Notes under the pieces: model-generated
Database searches by the model: none
Told to the model about the DNA's origin: nothing
The model's input: the letters and a program-made list of their open reading frames with translations, nothing else
Shown: piece by piece, positions 13,383-14,167 of the stretch
How the letters are laid out: the number at the start of each line of letters is the position of its first letter
Numbering within the stretch: position 1 is the stretch's first letter
Assembly (NCBI GenBank): GCA_016867695.1
Contig: VGIY01000035.1
Coordinates: 1 to 14,167, forward strand
Source: Candidatus Eiseniibacteriota bacterium
GTDB taxonomy: Bacteria; Eisenbacteria; RBG-16-71-46; CAIMUX01; WJJG01
Direction of reading: 5' to 3'
Length of the DNA stretch: 14,167 nucleotides
Program-made: the position numbers and the translations under genes

Positions 13383-14043
13383 TCAGGGTTCAGTCTCCGC
13401 TGCTTCTGGATTCCCCTCGACCGCGGCAGCGAGCGCGCGGAGCGCCTTGCAGGTTCGGTCGAGATCGAAGGTCGCCAAGTCCGCGGGGCGCAGCACCGGG
13501 CTCAGTTGCGCCTGGATCTGCCTGCGCAGTGCAGATAGGCGCCCCTCAGACACGTCCAGCGGATCGTTGGAGGGCACATCCAGTTTCGCCCTGACCGCCT
13601 CGACAAGCCCGGGGTCCCGCAGATTCAGCCCGAGTTCGCGGACCGCGTGATCGACATCGTAGAAGTCCCGAATCGCCGGCTCGCGGCGCGAGAGTGCAGC
13701 GCGGAGTTTCTCTGCCATCGCTTCTCGCATGGAGATCGCGGATACGAAGAAGGCCGGGACCATCGCCAGCCCTGAGAACGGACTGAGCAGCAGTGTGCGG
13801 ACCTCGCCTCTCACGGCCGGGAAGAGCAGCGGCTCCTTGAGTCCGATCTCGACCCTGATGGTCTCCTCTTCCTGCCCCAGCAGAGACCGGTATCGAACAG
13901 CGCCGACATACTGACTCGAGTCAGTAGTCCTTCTCGATCAATCGCTGCGGGAAGCCGGTCTCGGCGGCCGTGAACCGCAGAGCCTCCCGAAACAGGTCGG
14001 GGTCCTCGTGGATCCGAATCGCTGCCGGGCTATGCGGGGCCAT
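13383..14043 (-). pseudogene. AbiEii-type nucleotidyltransferase toxin with internal deletion and frameshift
   Basis: The 5' part starts at ATG 14043 (GGAG 9 nt upstream), encodes 40 residues ending FREALRFTAAETGFPQRLIEKDY, the usual N-terminus of AbiEii-like toxins, and stops at TGA 13923-13921. From about 13922 the shifted frame resumes with SQYVGAVRYRSLLGQEEETIRVE, then GLKEPLLFP, the AEKLRAALSRREPAIRDFYD signature and a helical end, stopping at 13383. In intact relatives roughly 90-100 residues lie between these parts and hold the nucleotidyltransferase core (GG-T-S and D-L-D motifs). Both motifs are missing here, so the enzyme would be inactive even if the shift were bypassed. GTG 13814 could start a C-terminal fragment. 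The joint coincides with an 18-bp palindrome. The gene overlaps the upstream gene by 14 nt, as in AbiE operons. Confidence 0.82.
13909..13926. repeat. Perfect 18-bp palindrome at the abiEii deletion joint
   Basis: TACTGACTCGAGTCAGTA is its own reverse complement, with no central spacer. It contains the stop codon that ends the 5' fragment and the first codons of the shifted 3' fragment. Confidence 0.9.
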
Positions 14044-14167
14044 TGAGCACAACTCCCCAGCGAAGATCCGCCTTCCCGCGCTTCGGCAGCCCGGGAACCC
14101 AGGGAATCAGACTGGATGTCGCCGCGAGTCGGCGCTCGAGCCGGCGCAGCGCCACCTTCTCCGCCCC
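14030..14167 (-). CDS. C-terminal end of a probable AbiEi-type antitoxin (5' part outside window)
   Basis: An open frame of 45 residues runs from the window edge to TAG at 14032-14030. It contains KVALRRLERRLAA, LIPWVPGLPKRGKADLRW and a GVVLNGPA end. I cannot assign it from sequence alone with confidence. Its 14-nt overlap with an AbiEii-type toxin start and its basic, short C-terminus fit the antitoxin/regulator gene that normally precedes the toxin in type IV AbiE systems. Confidence 0.55.
   Translation of the reverse strand, partial: GAEKVALRRLERRLAATSSLIPWVPGLPKRGKADLRWGVVLNGPA

Noticed and set aside
11593..13650. 685-codon plus-strand open frame opposite the sigma54 regulator
   Set aside because: It is antisense to a gene with complete AAA+ motifs, and the frame continues into the abiEii remnant. 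It is a typical high-GC shadow.
13383..13814. Independent 143-residue gene starting at GTG 13814
   Set aside because: The same frame is open and homologous upstream to about 13922, and the upstream fragment supplies the missing N-terminus, so a split AbiEii gene explains it better.

Overview
This is a very GC-rich window in which every gene I can support reads on the minus strand. The protein architectures (LVIVD beta-propellers ending in a FlgD/sorting-type Ig tail, tandem PNGGE Ig-like repeats on a lipoprotein) resemble those of FCB-type candidate phyla such as Candidatus Eisenbacteria. That placement is an inference from style, not from a marker gene.

Layout from right to left, which is the direction of transcription. 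(1) 11084-14167 is a small stress/defence island: the end of a probable AbiEi-type antitoxin gene, an abiEii toxin gene that has lost its catalytic middle, an intact CARF-like/sigma54-activator regulator of the RtcR type, a higB toxin remnant lacking its 5' part, and an intact higA antitoxin. (2) 6215-10904 is an arsenic/organoarsenical-type resistance and thiol-redox cluster. It runs from a TTGACA promoter with an overlapping inverted repeat through arsR, an ArsP/DUF318 permease, a small CPKC thioredoxin, an ArsF-like CxxC protein and a membrane-tethered thioredoxin to a two-cysteine CcdA. The likely logic is that ArsR senses the toxicant, the permease exports it, and CcdA passes cytosolic electrons to thioredoxin-fold proteins outside the membrane that keep substrates or exporter thiols reduced. 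(3) 5555-6214 is gene-free. (4) 1-5554 encodes two exported surface-type proteins: a roughly 13-repeat LVIVD propeller protein, and a lipoprotein of at least ten cysteine-rich Kre9/KNH-like domains that runs off the left edge.

Two themes stand out. The RNA-damage-type regulator sits between two RNA-targeting toxin loci that are both broken, one with a perfect 18-bp palindrome at its deletion joint. The arsenic cluster carries short tandem repeats of many unrelated periods (9, 18, 24, 25, 30 and 38 bp), some in spacers and some in frame: ten hexapeptides before the ArsF-like signal segment and six basic octapeptides as a tail on ArsR.
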